From Verrucomicrobiaceae bacterium (GTDB lineage: Bacteria; Verrucomicrobiota; Verrucomicrobiia; Chthoniobacterales; JAATET01), in assembly GCA_027488755.1 (NCBI GenBank), contig JAIYAZ010000135.1, positions 54,028 to 118,027 of the forward strand: a DNA stretch of 64,000 bases. The letters run 5' to 3'. This document shows, piece by piece, positions 10,142 to 19,467 of the stretch. How positions within the stretch are numbered: the stretch's first letter is position 1; each line of letters begins with the position of its first letter. The translations under genes were made by a program, and so were the position numbers. Under the pieces are notes generated by a model that was given only the letters and a program-made list of their open reading frames with translations, made no database searches and had not been told where the DNA came from.

Positions 10142-11167
10142 GTGAAAAACCTTCCCAAGCTTCGCAACCTTGCCAGCGGCCTCGAGGCCGGGGTGACGTT
10201 CAAGCAGACCTTCGACCTCATCAACCCGCATCTCTACAGCGTGGAGGAGCGCATCCGCCAGCAGGCGCGGGCGTTCGATCCGGCGGTGGAGGGCTACGTG
10301 GCCTACGCGGTGAATTCCGGCGGCAAACGGCTGCGGCCGGCGCTGGCCCTGCTCGCGGGCGGTGCCACGGGGAAGATCACCACGGGGCATGTCGACGTGG
10401 CGGTCATTCTGGAGCTCATCCACGTCGCCACCCTCGTCCACGACGACATCATGGACGGCGCGGAAACCCGCCGCGACCAGCCCACGGCCAACGCGAAGTG
10501 GGGCAACTCCCTCAGCGTGCTGCTGGGCGACTGCCTCTTCGCCCACGCGCTGCGGCTTTCCACGAATTTTTCGAACAACGAGATTTGCCGCATCGTCTCC
10601 GAGGCCTCCGCGGAGGTTTGCTCGGGCGAGATCATCCAGACCCAGCGTCGCTTCGACCTCAATCTCTCGCTGCCGGACTACTACAAGATCATCGAGATGA
10701 AGACGGCGGCCCTTTTTGCGGCGGCCTGCGAGCTCGGCGCCTTCATCAGCGAGGCCAGCCCGGAGATCATCAGCGCGCTGAAAACCTTCGGCTCCCGCCT
10801 GGGGGTGGCCTACCAGATTTACGACGACATTCTCGACATCGCGGGTGACGAGGAGGAGGTCGGCAAAACCCTCGGCACCGACCTGGAAAAGGGCAAGCTC
10901 ACCCTGCCCGTGCTGCTGCTCCTGCAGTCCTCCGACGAGGCCGCCCGCACGCGGGCCCGCGAGCTCATTCTCAACGAAAACCACTCCGGCCACGAGGAGT
11001 TCGCCGCCCTGCTCAAGTCCAGCGGCGCGATGCGGGCCGCGGTGGAAACCGCCCGTCGCATGGCTCGCGAAGCCCGCGAAGTCCTGAATCCGGTGCCGGC
11101 GAACAAATACCGCAACGGCCTCGTCGCCATCGCGGCGCATCTCGAAACGCTGCTCAGCAAATTCTAG
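10142..11167 (+). CDS. Polyprenyl diphosphate synthase (long chain, IspB-type)
   Basis: GKRLRPAL, LVHDDIMD (first Asp motif), YQIYDDILD (second Asp motif); GTG start. Confidence 0.9.
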   Translation: MKNLPKLRNLASGLEAGVTFKQTFDLINPHLYSVEERIRQQARAFDPAVEGYVAYAVNSGGKRLRPALALLAGGATGKITTGHVDVAVILELIHVATLVHDDIMDGAETRRDQPTANAKWGNSLSVLLGDCLFAHALRLSTNFSNNEICRIVSEASAEVCSGEIIQTQRRFDLNLSLPDYYKIIEMKTAALFAAACELGAFISEASPEIISALKTFGSRLGVAYQIYDDILDIAGDEEEVGKTLGTDLEKGKLTLPVLLLLQSSDEAARTRARELILNENHSGHEEFAALLKSSGAMRAAVETARRMAREAREVLNPVPANKYRNGLVAIAAHLETLLSKF

Positions 11168-11212
11168 GCACGCGGGGTTTCGCCCGCGGCCCGGAGGGGG
11201 TAGCGTGTTTGC

Positions 11213-12166
11213 GTGAGGATGCTTTTCGCCCGCCTGCCGGCCGTCGTCGCGGGGCTTCTTTTCCCCGGCGTGGCCCTGGCGGCGCCGTGGCTTTATCAAT
11301 TGCAGAATCCCGAGCCCGCGCAGGTGGCCGCCTCGGGGTTTCGGGCGGCGGTGCTGGATTATTCGCGCGACGGCACGGAGGCCGGTCGGCTCCCGGCGGA
11401 GGGCGTGCGGGGTTTGGCGCAGGCGGGGATTCGCCCCCTGGCGTATCTCTCGATCGGCGAGGCGGAGAATTACCGCTTTTACTGGCGCACCGCGTGGGAG
11501 CAGCAGCCGCCGGCCTGGCTGGGACGAACGAATCCCGACTGGGCGGGGAATTTTAAGGTGCGCTACTGGGATGCCGCCTGGCGAACGACCGTGCTGCGGC
11601 CTTATCTACGCCGCATTGTCGCACAGGGGTTCCGGGGCGTTTACCTCGATATCATCGACGCCTTTGAATACTGGGCCGACCCCGCCAGCTATGGTCCCGG
11701 GCGAGAGACGTATCGGGCCGGGGATCCCCGCGGCGACCGCGCGGAGGCCGCACGGCGCATGGTCGACCTCGTGCGGTGGATTGCCCGGGAGACGCGGGCA
11801 ACGGCCGGGCAGCACTTTTGGATCGTCCCGCAGAACGGCGAGGAAATCCTACGCTTTGACGCCGCCGGTCGGTATCGGCGCGTGATCAACGGGCTCGGCG
11901 TGGAGGATCTGTTTTTTAACGAAACCCGGCGGAAGTCCGCGGCGGAAACCTCCTATCGGCTCGGCCTCCTCCGACCCCTGCGGGCGGCGGGCAAACGTAT
12001 CCTTTGCGTGGACTACGTGGATACGGGGGACCGCAGTGATCCGGCCAACGCGGCGCGCATCCGGGAGTTTGTGCGGCGCTGCGACGCGGAGGGCTTCGAT
12101 TTCTACGCCGGCCGGAGTGACCGGGCGCTGGATCGCATCAATGCCATCCCCGGGGTGCAGCCGTAG
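11213..12166 (+). CDS. Secreted TM1410/GH114-like putative glycoside hydrolase
   Basis: Signal peptide; YLSIGEAENYRFYW, GRTNPDWAGNFKVRYWDAAW, GVYLDIIDAFEYW typical of the family. Confidence 0.8.
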   Translation: MRMLFARLPAVVAGLLFPGVALAAPWLYQLQNPEPAQVAASGFRAAVLDYSRDGTEAGRLPAEGVRGLAQAGIRPLAYLSIGEAENYRFYWRTAWEQQPPAWLGRTNPDWAGNFKVRYWDAAWRTTVLRPYLRRIVAQGFRGVYLDIIDAFEYWADPASYGPGRETYRAGDPRGDRAEAARRMVDLVRWIARETRATAGQHFWIVPQNGEEILRFDAAGRYRRVINGLGVEDLFFNETRRKSAAETSYRLGLLRPLRAAGKRILCVDYVDTGDRSDPANAARIREFVRRCDAEGFDFYAGRSDRALDRINAIPGVQP

Positions 12167-12175
12167 GGCGCGCGC

Positions 12176-12406
12176 TTACTCGAGGATCTCGAGGGCAATG
12201 TGCTGGCCCTTTTTCTGGGCGGAGGCGTGCATCAACGTGCGCAGCGCTTGGATGGTGTGACCGCCCTTGCCGATGATTTTCGGGAGGTCGGATTTGCGGG
12301 CCGCGAGGAGGAAAACGGTTTTGTCGCCCTCCTCCTTGCGCGTGACCACGATCTCGTCGGGGTATTCGACGAGCTTCCCAACGACGTAGTGAAGAAATTC
12401 CTCCAC
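12176..12406 (-). CDS. khpA: KH-domain RNA-binding protein (KhpA-like)
   Basis: GKGGHTIQALRTLM KH loop; 76 aa; next to rpsP. Confidence 0.85.
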   Translation of the reverse strand: MEEFLHYVVGKLVEYPDEIVVTRKEEGDKTVFLLAARKSDLPKIIGKGGHTIQALRTLMHASAQKKGQHIALEILE

Positions 12407-12426
12407 GGGTCGAGGGGCGGGGCGCC

Positions 12427-12684
12427 TTAAGCGGCGACCTCGGCCTTTTTGCGGGCCTTGGTGATGATGCTGCCGACGGTCTGCGAAGGGCGGGCGCCGA
12501 CGCCGACCCAGTAGTTCGCGCGGTCGAGCTCGAGCGAGAAGTTCTCGCCTTCCTTCTTCGGATCGTAGGTGCCGATGATCTCGATGAAACGTCCGTCGCG
12601 CGGCATGCGCTGATCGGCCACCACGATCTTGTAATACGGGTGGTTGCGGGCGCCTTCGCGCTTGAGTCGGATTGCTACGGCCAT
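12427..12684 (-). CDS. rpsP: 30S ribosomal protein S16
   Basis: MAVAIRLKREGARNHPYYKIVVADQRMPRDGRFIEIIGTYDP. Confidence 0.97.
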   Translation of the reverse strand: MAVAIRLKREGARNHPYYKIVVADQRMPRDGRFIEIIGTYDPKKEGENFSLELDRANYWVGVGARPSQTVGSIITKARKKAEVAA

Positions 12685-12691
12685 TGTGCTG

Positions 12692-12720
12692 GTTGAGAGT
12701 TTGGAGTTGAGAGTTGAGAG
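12692..12720. repeat. Degenerate heptamer repeat (GTTGAGA)n between ffh and rpsP
   Basis: GTTGAGA GTTTGGA GTTGAGA GTTGAGA G, 7-bp period read directly. Confidence 0.85.
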
Positions 12721-12745
12721 GAAAATGGGTGACCGCGTCGAGCGG

Positions 12746-14077
12746 CTATTTCATTCCCGGTAGTCCGGCCCGGCGGGCTTGGGCCATCATTTTTTTCATG
12801 TTGCCCGCCTTTTTCATCATCTTCCTCATCTGGTCGAACCGCAGAAGAAGATTGTTTACCTCGGTGACGCTGGTGCCGCTGCCACGGGCGATCCGCTGGC
12901 GTCGGCGCGCATTCAGCATCTCGGGCCGTGCGCGCTCGCCGGGGGTCATGGAGAGAATGATCGCCTCCACCCGTTTGAGCTGCCCCTCGTCAATCGAGGA
13001 ATCCTTGAGATTAGCCATCCCGGGCATCATGCCAAGCAGATTTTCCAGGGGGCCCATGCGTTTGAGCATCTTGAACTGCTGGAGGAAGTCCTCGAGGTCG
13101 AATCCGCCGCTCTGCAGTTTTTTCTGCATGCGCACGGCGTCCTCCTCGGAGATGGCCTCGGCGGCCTTTTCGACGAGACTGACGACGTCGCCCATGCCGA
13201 GGATGCGGCCGGCGAGCCGATCGGGGTGAAAGGGTTCGAACTGATCGAGCTTTTCGCCGACGCCGGCGAATTTGATCGGCCGCTGCGTGACGGCGCGCAG
13301 CGAGAGCGCCGCACCGCCGCGGGCGTCGCCGTCGAGCTTGGTGAGGATGATGCCGGTGAGGCCGAGGGCGGCATGAAAATGCTCCGCGACCGAGACCGCC
13401 TGCTGACCGGTGGCAGCGTCGCAGACGAGCAGCACCTCCTGCGGCTGGAGGAATTCCTTCAGTCGCTTGAGTTCCTGGACGAGCGGTTCGTCGATTTCCT
13501 GGCGGCCGGCGGTGTCGAAGATCTGGACGTTGCCGCCGGTTTCCTCGGCCCACGTGAGGGCGCGGCGGGCGACGGCGAGGACGTCCTTTTCGGCGGGGTC
13601 GGGGGTGAAGACGTTCGCGTTGATCTGCCGGCCAAGGGTGGCGAGCTGCTCGATGGCGGCGGGGCGCAGAAGGTCGCAGGCGATGAGGTTGGGCGTGCGG
13701 CCCTGGGTCTTCAGCCAGCGGGCGAGTTTGGCGGAGGAGGTCGTCTTGCCGGCGCCGTTGAGGCCGACGACGAGGATGCGCGCGGGCTTGTCGAGATTGA
13801 GCGGCTCGGCGTCGCCGCCGAGGAGGGCGATGAGTTCATCGTGAAAGATTTTCACGATCTGCTGCCCGGGCGTGATGCTGCGCAGGACGTCCTCGCCGAG
13901 CGATTTTTCCTTCACGCGGGCGATAAAGTCCTTCGCGACCTGGAAGTGGACGTCAGCGTCGAGCAGGGCGAGGCGGACCTCGCGCATGGCGTCGGTGACG
14001 TTGGCCTCGCTGATGCGTCCGTGGCCGCGCAGGTCCTTGAAGACGTCCTGCAGTTTATCGGAAAGGCGGCTGAACAT
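12746..14077 (-). CDS. ffh: Signal recognition particle protein Ffh
   Basis: GLNGAGKTTSSAKLA, DTAGRQEIDEPL, TKLDGDARGGAALS, C-terminal M domain. Confidence 0.97.
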   Translation of the reverse strand: MFSRLSDKLQDVFKDLRGHGRISEANVTDAMREVRLALLDADVHFQVAKDFIARVKEKSLGEDVLRSITPGQQIVKIFHDELIALLGGDAEPLNLDKPARILVVGLNGAGKTTSSAKLARWLKTQGRTPNLIACDLLRPAAIEQLATLGRQINANVFTPDPAEKDVLAVARRALTWAEETGGNVQIFDTAGRQEIDEPLVQELKRLKEFLQPQEVLLVCDAATGQQAVSVAEHFHAALGLTGIILTKLDGDARGGAALSLRAVTQRPIKFAGVGEKLDQFEPFHPDRLAGRILGMGDVVSLVEKAAEAISEEDAVRMQKKLQSGGFDLEDFLQQFKMLKRMGPLENLLGMMPGMANLKDSSIDEGQLKRVEAIILSMTPGERARPEMLNARRRQRIARGSGTSVTEVNNLLLRFDQMRKMMKKAGNMKKMMAQARRAGLPGMK

Positions 14078-14082
14078 GCTTG

Positions 14083-14117
14083 GGTCTAAGGTCTAGGGTT
14101 TCGGGTCCAAAGTCGAA
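14083..14117. repeat. Degenerate heptamer repeat (GGTCTAA)n upstream of ffh
   Basis: GGTCTAA GGTCTAG GGTTTCG GGTCCAA AGTCGAA, five 7-mers. Confidence 0.75.
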
Positions 14118-14119
14118 TG

Positions 14120-14320
14120 TTACCCGCCGGCGACGACGCGCAGGAGCTCGATGCGGTCGCCTTCGGCCAGCGGGCGGGCGGGCCACTCCGAGCGGTGGAG
14201 GGCGGTGCCGTTGTGCTCGATGAGGAGGGTGGGGGCGGGCAGCGCGAGCTCGGTGACCATGTCGGCCACGGTGCGGGCGGTGGGGAGTTCGCGGGTTTCG
14301 CCGTTGACGAGGATCTGCAC
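14120..14320 (-). CDS. thiS: ThiS/MoaD-family sulfur carrier
   Basis: 66-aa beta-grasp protein MQILVNGETRELPTARTVADMVTEL... ending in the diagnostic C-terminal GG. Confidence 0.85.
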   Translation of the reverse strand: MQILVNGETRELPTARTVADMVTELALPAPTLLIEHNGTALHRSEWPARPLAEGDRIELLRVVAGG

Positions 14321-14321
14321 G

Positions 14322-14804
14322 TCAGAATCCCTGGGCGCGGGCGAGGCGTTGCAGCTCGACCTGGAAGGCGAGCACGTCGCGCTCGGCGGGGCGGTAGCCG
14401 AGGGTGGTGGGGTCGAGGCCGAGGCGGCCCATTTGGTCGAGATACCACGCGGCGGTTTCGCCGTCGGAGAACGTGACCCGGCCGCTGATGAGCGCGCTGG
14501 GTTTGGTGATCTGGTCGATGGTGACGTTCACCTTCCCGCCGGCGGGAGGAAGGGGTAGGTCGTCGTCCGCGGGGAGGGGGGCCTCGCCGGGCAGCGGCTC
14601 CGGTGCGGCCTCGGCGGCGGGCTCGGGCGCGGGAGGCTCCGGCTCCTTGAGGGAAAGTTTGAGGTCGTCGACGAGCAGGCGGGTGTCGAGGTAGGTGAGC
14701 GTGAGCTGAAAGTCCTCGCGCAGGCGGCGCTGAACGTCGGAGAGGCTCGCGCCGTCGGCGAGCCATTGGGCGACGGCGGTGGTTTGGGCGTCGGTCAATG
14801 TCAT
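14322..14804 (-). CDS. Hypothetical protein
   Basis: ORF start MTLTDAQTTAVAQWL directly upstream of thiS; Pro/Ala/Glu-rich middle. Confidence 0.6.
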   Translation of the reverse strand: MTLTDAQTTAVAQWLADGASLSDVQRRLREDFQLTLTYLDTRLLVDDLKLSLKEPEPPAPEPAAEAAPEPLPGEAPLPADDDLPLPPAGGKVNVTIDQITKPSALISGRVTFSDGETAAWYLDQMGRLGLDPTTLGYRPAERDVLAFQVELQRLARAQGF

Positions 14805-14918
14805 GGCAGAGGCCAATGGTTACGGATTCCGGCGGGCGGTGTCCCGCAAAAATCTCCCGCCGCCCGGCGCGCAAAAAGCATTGCCGGCCCCCGCGGGACC
14901 CGCTTCACAATTCCCAGT

Positions 14919-15572
14919 GTGAGGCGTTTGCTCCCCCTTCTGCTGCTGATCCTCGTCGGAGCGCCGCCGTTGCTGCGCGCGGATTTGATGCGTGATCTCT
15001 CCGCGGCGGATCAGAAGAAGGTGCTGGCGGGCGGGCAGGTGATGACGACGCAGGACGTGCCCGGTTATCCCTGGCCGAAAACGCAGGTGTATCAGCTCGT
15101 GCGCGCCACGCCCGCGCAGGTGATGGCTGTCTTCTTCGATTACGACAACGCCCGCCGCTACATCCCGAACTGCCTCGAGTCGAAGATCACGCGGCGCCTC
15201 TCGCTCCGCTCCGTCGAGGTGAGTTACCTCATCGCGGTGCCGATTCTGGCTGACGAGGCCTACACCGCGCTCAACACGCTCTCCACCGGACCGAATGGTT
15301 CGCTGCGGGTCGACTGGAAGCTGCTGAAGGCCACGAGCATCCTCGAAAGCCATGGCAGCCTCGTGGTCGAGCCGCACGGCCAGGGCGCGATCCTCCGTTA
15401 TTCCAACCTGGTGAAACCCTCCTCCGCCGCGGCGGGCCTGCTGCGGGGCGTCGCGCTGGGGCAGATGCGCGAGACGGTGCAGGCAATCGTGAATCAGGCC
15501 GAGAAACTGTGCCCCGCCGCCGGGTCACCCGACATGAAACGACTGGATGCCGCCCTTGAAGACCGAAGCTGA
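14919..15572 (+). CDS. Secreted SRPBCC/START-like lipid-binding protein
   Basis: Signal peptide; QVYQLVRATPAQVMAVFFDYDNARRYIPNCLESKI pattern of SRPBCC proteins; GTG start. Confidence 0.65.
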   Translation: MRRLLPLLLLILVGAPPLLRADLMRDLSAADQKKVLAGGQVMTTQDVPGYPWPKTQVYQLVRATPAQVMAVFFDYDNARRYIPNCLESKITRRLSLRSVEVSYLIAVPILADEAYTALNTLSTGPNGSLRVDWKLLKATSILESHGSLVVEPHGQGAILRYSNLVKPSSAAAGLLRGVALGQMRETVQAIVNQAEKLCPAAGSPDMKRLDAALEDRS

Positions 15573-16461
15573 ACGTTGGTGGGGCCGGGCGTTCGCCGCG
15601 GCGTTGGTTGTCGGCCTGGCGGCGTCGGCGTTCGCGCAGGCGGTGCCGGTGCGTATCGTGGCGGCGAACCTTACCTCCGGAAACCACCAGACCTACTCGC
15701 CGGACAACGGCAACCATTCCAACCCCGAGGGCGCCGGCGCACGCATTCTCCGCGGACTGCGGCCCGATGTCGTGCTGCTGCAGGAGTTCAATACCACGGT
15801 GCCCATGCGCCAGTGGGTGAACGCGACGTTCGGGCCGGAGTTTTCCTTTTTCGTAGAATCCGGCGCGGGCATTCCGAATGGCATCGTGAGCCGCTGGCCG
15901 ATCGTGGAAAGCGGGGAGTGGGACGACGTGGCGATGGACAACCGGGACTTTGCGTGGGCGAAGATCGCGCTGCCCGGCGGAAGGAAGCTGTGGGCCATCA
16001 GCGTGCACTGGTATTCCAAAAAGGCGGCCGTGCGGGCGGAGCAGGCGCGGGCCGTGGCGGCGCTCGTGCGGGAGCGCATTCCGGCGGAGGATCTCGTCGT
16101 GCTGGGCGGGGACTTCAACACCCGCGGAAGCGACGAGGCGGCCTTCGCGGAAGTGGCTCCGCTTTTTGACGTGCACGCGGAGCCGCCCGCGGATGCCCAT
16201 GGCAACGTGAACACCAACTCGCCGCGTAACCGGCCCTACGATTGGGTGCTGGCCGACGCGGAGCTTGCGGCCTGCGCGGTGCCGACGCGAATCGGCGCGG
16301 CGTCCTTTGCCCACGGGCTGGTGTTCGACAGTCGGGTCTTTACGTCCCTGGCGGACGTGCCGCCCGTGCAGCGCGGGGACAGCGCCGCGCCGCAGATGCA
16401 GCACATGGCGGTGGTGCGGGATTTTGCCGTGCCCGCGCCTTCGCCCGCGACGGCCCGCTGA
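15547..16461 (+). CDS. Endonuclease/exonuclease/phosphatase family protein
   Basis: VRIVAANLTSGN, DVVLLQEF, LVVLGGDFNTRGSDEAAF, RPYDWVLAD motifs. Confidence 0.88.
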   Translation: MPPLKTEAERWWGRAFAAALVVGLAASAFAQAVPVRIVAANLTSGNHQTYSPDNGNHSNPEGAGARILRGLRPDVVLLQEFNTTVPMRQWVNATFGPEFSFFVESGAGIPNGIVSRWPIVESGEWDDVAMDNRDFAWAKIALPGGRKLWAISVHWYSKKAAVRAEQARAVAALVRERIPAEDLVVLGGDFNTRGSDEAAFAEVAPLFDVHAEPPADAHGNVNTNSPRNRPYDWVLADAELAACAVPTRIGAASFAHGLVFDSRVFTSLADVPPVQRGDSAAPQMQHMAVVRDFAVPAPSPATAR

Positions 16462-16465
16462 GTTG

Positions 16466-17281
16466 TCAGCGAGGGCGTGAAGGCGTCGCGGGGTGAAGCG
16501 TGAGGGCGGACATGCCGTAGAGCCCGGTTTCCGGGCCGCGGAAGCCGAAGCGTTCGTAGAACGAGCCGCGGGCGTGGCCGGTGTAAAGGCCCACGAGGGC
16601 CTTGGGCGGGGCGGCGCGGTGGAGGTAGGCGATGACCTCGTTCATGAGCGCGGTGCCGATGCCGCGGCCTTGATGGTCGGGATGCACGGCGACGTCCATG
16701 ATGTAAAAGAACTGCTGGCCGTCGCCGATGACCCGGGCCATGCCCACGCAGGCTCCGGCGGCATCAAGCGCGACGACGCCGTAGAGGGATTGCGGGAGCG
16801 AGGCGGCGGCGGCCTCGAAGTTCGTGAAGGCCGTCCAGTCCACGGCGGTGGCGAGTTCGCGATGCTCGGCGGCGGTGGGCGTCCGTGGTTCGAGGCGAAG
16901 GCCGGCGAGGGGTTCGCGGTCCGGGAGCGTAAACGCCCGCGACGGCTGGGAAATCCGCAGGCGGTGTCCGTTCAAATCCTGCGCGGTGAATTCGCGGATG
17001 CCCCACGGCATGTTTTCCGGCGGGGCGAGGATCAGCGCGCCGCGGGCGAGCCAGTCGGCGTGCAGGGCGTCCACGTCGCCGACGTGGAGGACGAGCGTGA
17101 CGGGGGCGGTGGGCGCCGCGGTGGCGCAGAGGTAGAGGATCGCTTCGTCCCGGGACACGGATCCGTATTCGTTTTGTCCCCACGTCCAATCGATCGTGAA
17201 TCCGAGCACGTCGTGATAATGGCGCTGCGCCGCCTCGACGTTTGCGACCGGGAGTTGCGCAATCGGGCGGGAGAATTTCAC
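16466..17281 (-). CDS. VOC (glyoxalase-like) and GNAT acetyltransferase fusion
   Basis: N-term VANVEAAQRHYHDVLGF...GHRLRI; C-term MDVAVHPDHQGRGIGTALMNEVIAYL...YERFGF; GTG start. Confidence 0.85.
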   Translation of the reverse strand: MKFSRPIAQLPVANVEAAQRHYHDVLGFTIDWTWGQNEYGSVSRDEAILYLCATAAPTAPVTLVLHVGDVDALHADWLARGALILAPPENMPWGIREFTAQDLNGHRLRISQPSRAFTLPDREPLAGLRLEPRTPTAAEHRELATAVDWTAFTNFEAAAASLPQSLYGVVALDAAGACVGMARVIGDGQQFFYIMDVAVHPDHQGRGIGTALMNEVIAYLHRAAPPKALVGLYTGHARGSFYERFGFRGPETGLYGMSALTLHPATPSRPR

Positions 17282-17292
17282 GGGCCGAGCGC

Positions 17293-17640
17293 CTAGTGGC
17301 GTCGTTGGGTCATCATGAACTCGTTCCCCTCGGGATCGATGGCCATGGCGAGGTGCAGGGGATCCTCGGGCGTGTCGTTCGGCTCGCTGGCGAGCTGACC
17401 GCCGCAGGCGAGCAGGCGGACAATGCCTTCGCGAAGATCATCGACCTGGAAGGTGAGGCCCGTCCAGGTGCGTTTGCCTTCGCCGCCGCCGTGGATGCCG
17501 ATCGTCGCGCCGGCGATTTGAACCTCACTCCAGACCTCGGAGCGCATCGTGACTGTGCCGCCGAAGAGATCGGCGTAGAAACGCACGCAACGTTCCCAGT
17601 CCGCGGCCCAGAGGGCGTATTTGACCTTGGTGACCTGCAT
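17293..17640 (-). CDS. VOC-family protein
   Basis: VKYALWAADWERCVRFYADLFG...LAMAIDPEGNEFMMTQ. Confidence 0.85.
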   Translation of the reverse strand: MQVTKVKYALWAADWERCVRFYADLFGGTVTMRSEVWSEVQIAGATIGIHGGGEGKRTWTGLTFQVDDLREGIVRLLACGGQLASEPNDTPEDPLHLAMAIDPEGNEFMMTQRRH

Positions 17641-19088
17641 TACAGCGCGGGTGCGGCGAGGTGCCAGTCGGTGGATTGTTCGTAGGCGTGGGCGATCTGG
17701 AGGAGGCGGGCCTCGTCGAACGGTTGGCCGAGGAACTGGAGCCCGACGGGGAGCTTTTTCCCGTCGGCCTCGCCGAAGCCGCAGGGGACGCTGAGGCCGC
17801 AGATGCCGGCGAGGTTGGCGGCGATGGTGAAGATGTCGGCGAGATACATGCGGAGCGGGTCGTCGGTGCGTTCGCCGAGCTTGAAGGCGAGGTCGGGCGA
17901 GGTGGGGCAAACGAGGGCGTCGCACTGCGCGAAGGCGTTGGTGAAATCCTGCCGGATGAGGGTGCGGACCTTTTGGGCGCGGAGGTAGTAGGCGTCGTAG
18001 TAGCCGCTGGAGAGGACGTAGGTGCCGAGGATGATGCGGCGTTTGACCTCGCTGCCGAAGCCTTCCTCGCGGGTGCGCTTGTAGTGGTCGAGGAGGTCCT
18101 TCGGCGCGTCGGCGCGGTGGCCGTAGCGCACGCCGTCGAAGCGGGCGAGGTTTGCGGAGGCTTCGGCGGTGGCGATGATGTAATAGACGCCGACGGCGAA
18201 CTCGGTGTGCGGCAGCGAGACCTCGACGAGTTCGGCGCCGAGGGATTCGCATTGCTTGATGGCGGTTTCGACGGCGGTGCGGACCTGGGGGTCCATGCCG
18301 TCGACGAAGTATTCCTTCGGGATGCCGAGGCGCACCCCCTTGAGGTCGCGGCCGAGGAGGGCGGTCGCGTCGTTCACGGGCTGGTCGAGCGAGGTGGAGT
18401 CGCGCGGGTCGCGGCCGGCGATGGCGTTGAGCATGAGGCCGGCGTCGCGCGTGGTGCGGGTGAAGGGGCCGATCTGGTCGAGCGAGGAGGCGAAGGCGAT
18501 GAGGCCGTAGCGGGAGACGCGGCCGTAGGTGGGCTTGAGGCCGACGCAGCCGCAGAGGGCGGCGGGCTGGCGGATGGAGCCGCCGGTGTCGGAGCCGAGG
18601 GTGGCGAAGGCTTCGCGGGCGGCGACGGCGGCGGCGCTGCCACCGGAGGAACCGCCGGGGATGCGGGTGAGGTCCCAAGGGTTGCGGGTGGGCTGGTAGG
18701 CGGAGTTCTCCGTGGAAGAGCCCATGGCGAACTCGTCGAGGTTCAGCCGGCCGAAGGGGACGGCGCCGGCGGCGCGGAGCTTCGCGATGACGGTGGCGTC
18801 GTAGGGGGCGCGGTAGGGGGCGAGGATTTTCGACGCGGCGGTGCAGGGCTGGCCGGTGACGTTGATGACGTCCTTGATGCCGATGGGCACGCCGCCGAGG
18901 GGCAGGGAGACGTCGGCCTGGGCGGCCTCGGCGCGGGCGGTTTCGAGGTCGCGGGAGAGGTAGGCCTGGACCTGGGGATCGACGGCGGCGATGCGAGCCT
19001 CGAGGGCGTCGAGGGCGTCGAGCGGGGTGAGTTCACGGGCCCGGAGCTTGGCCTGAAGCTCGGCGACGGAGAGGTCGGGAAGGGACAT
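17640..19088 (-). CDS. gatA: Asp/Glu-tRNA amidotransferase subunit A
   Basis: Amidase signature GGSSGGSAAAVAAREAFATLGSDTGGSIRQPAALCG. Confidence 0.97.
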   Translation of the reverse strand: MSLPDLSVAELQAKLRARELTPLDALDALEARIAAVDPQVQAYLSRDLETARAEAAQADVSLPLGGVPIGIKDVINVTGQPCTAASKILAPYRAPYDATVIAKLRAAGAVPFGRLNLDEFAMGSSTENSAYQPTRNPWDLTRIPGGSSGGSAAAVAAREAFATLGSDTGGSIRQPAALCGCVGLKPTYGRVSRYGLIAFASSLDQIGPFTRTTRDAGLMLNAIAGRDPRDSTSLDQPVNDATALLGRDLKGVRLGIPKEYFVDGMDPQVRTAVETAIKQCESLGAELVEVSLPHTEFAVGVYYIIATAEASANLARFDGVRYGHRADAPKDLLDHYKRTREEGFGSEVKRRIILGTYVLSSGYYDAYYLRAQKVRTLIRQDFTNAFAQCDALVCPTSPDLAFKLGERTDDPLRMYLADIFTIAANLAGICGLSVPCGFGEADGKKLPVGLQFLGQPFDEARLLQIAHAYEQSTDWHLAAPAL

Positions 19089-19093
19089 TTCTT

Positions 19094-19133
19094 GAAATGC
19101 GGAAATTCTGAAAGGCGGAAAGGCTGAAAGCAG
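19094..19133. repeat. Degenerate 8-bp repeat (GAAAGGCG)n between gatC and gatA
   Basis: GAAATGCG GAAATTCT GAAAGGCG GAAAGGCT GAAAGCAG. Confidence 0.75.
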
Positions 19134-19421
19134 TTATTCGACGACTTTGGTGACGGTGATGAGGCCGTTGGCCTGGCGTGGGGCGTTGGCGAGGGCGGCG
19201 GATTTTTCCAGGCTGGGGAGGGGTTCGTCGGCGCGGAAGACGTTGTAGACGGCGTTGGCGTGCGCGGTGGGTTCGACGGCGGAGACATCGACCTGTTTGA
19301 GCTGCTCGACGTATTCCAGCACGCGGCCGAGCTGGGATTGGAACTGGGTGATCTCCGCGTCGCTCAGGTCGATGCGGGCGAGGTGGGCGACGTAGCGGAC
19401 GTCGAGTTCGGGGCTGCTCAT
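19134..19421 (-). CDS. gatC: Asp/Glu-tRNA amidotransferase subunit C
   Basis: VRYVAHLARIDLSDAEITQFQSQLGRVLEYVEQL. Confidence 0.95.
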   Translation of the reverse strand: MSSPELDVRYVAHLARIDLSDAEITQFQSQLGRVLEYVEQLKQVDVSAVEPTAHANAVYNVFRADEPLPSLEKSAALANAPRQANGLITVTKVVE

Positions 19422-19467
19422 GGGGCGAAGTTAGTGGAAGGGTGCGCGGAAGAGAAAGCGCAAGATT

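Noticed and set aside
14120-14320. Complete thiamine cluster around thiS
   Set aside because: No thiG, thiF or thiH visible nearby, so only the carrier is called
18374-18643. Pro/Ser/Ala-rich ORFs across gatA in alternate frames
   Set aside because: Alternate-frame translations of high-GC coding DNA; no independent support
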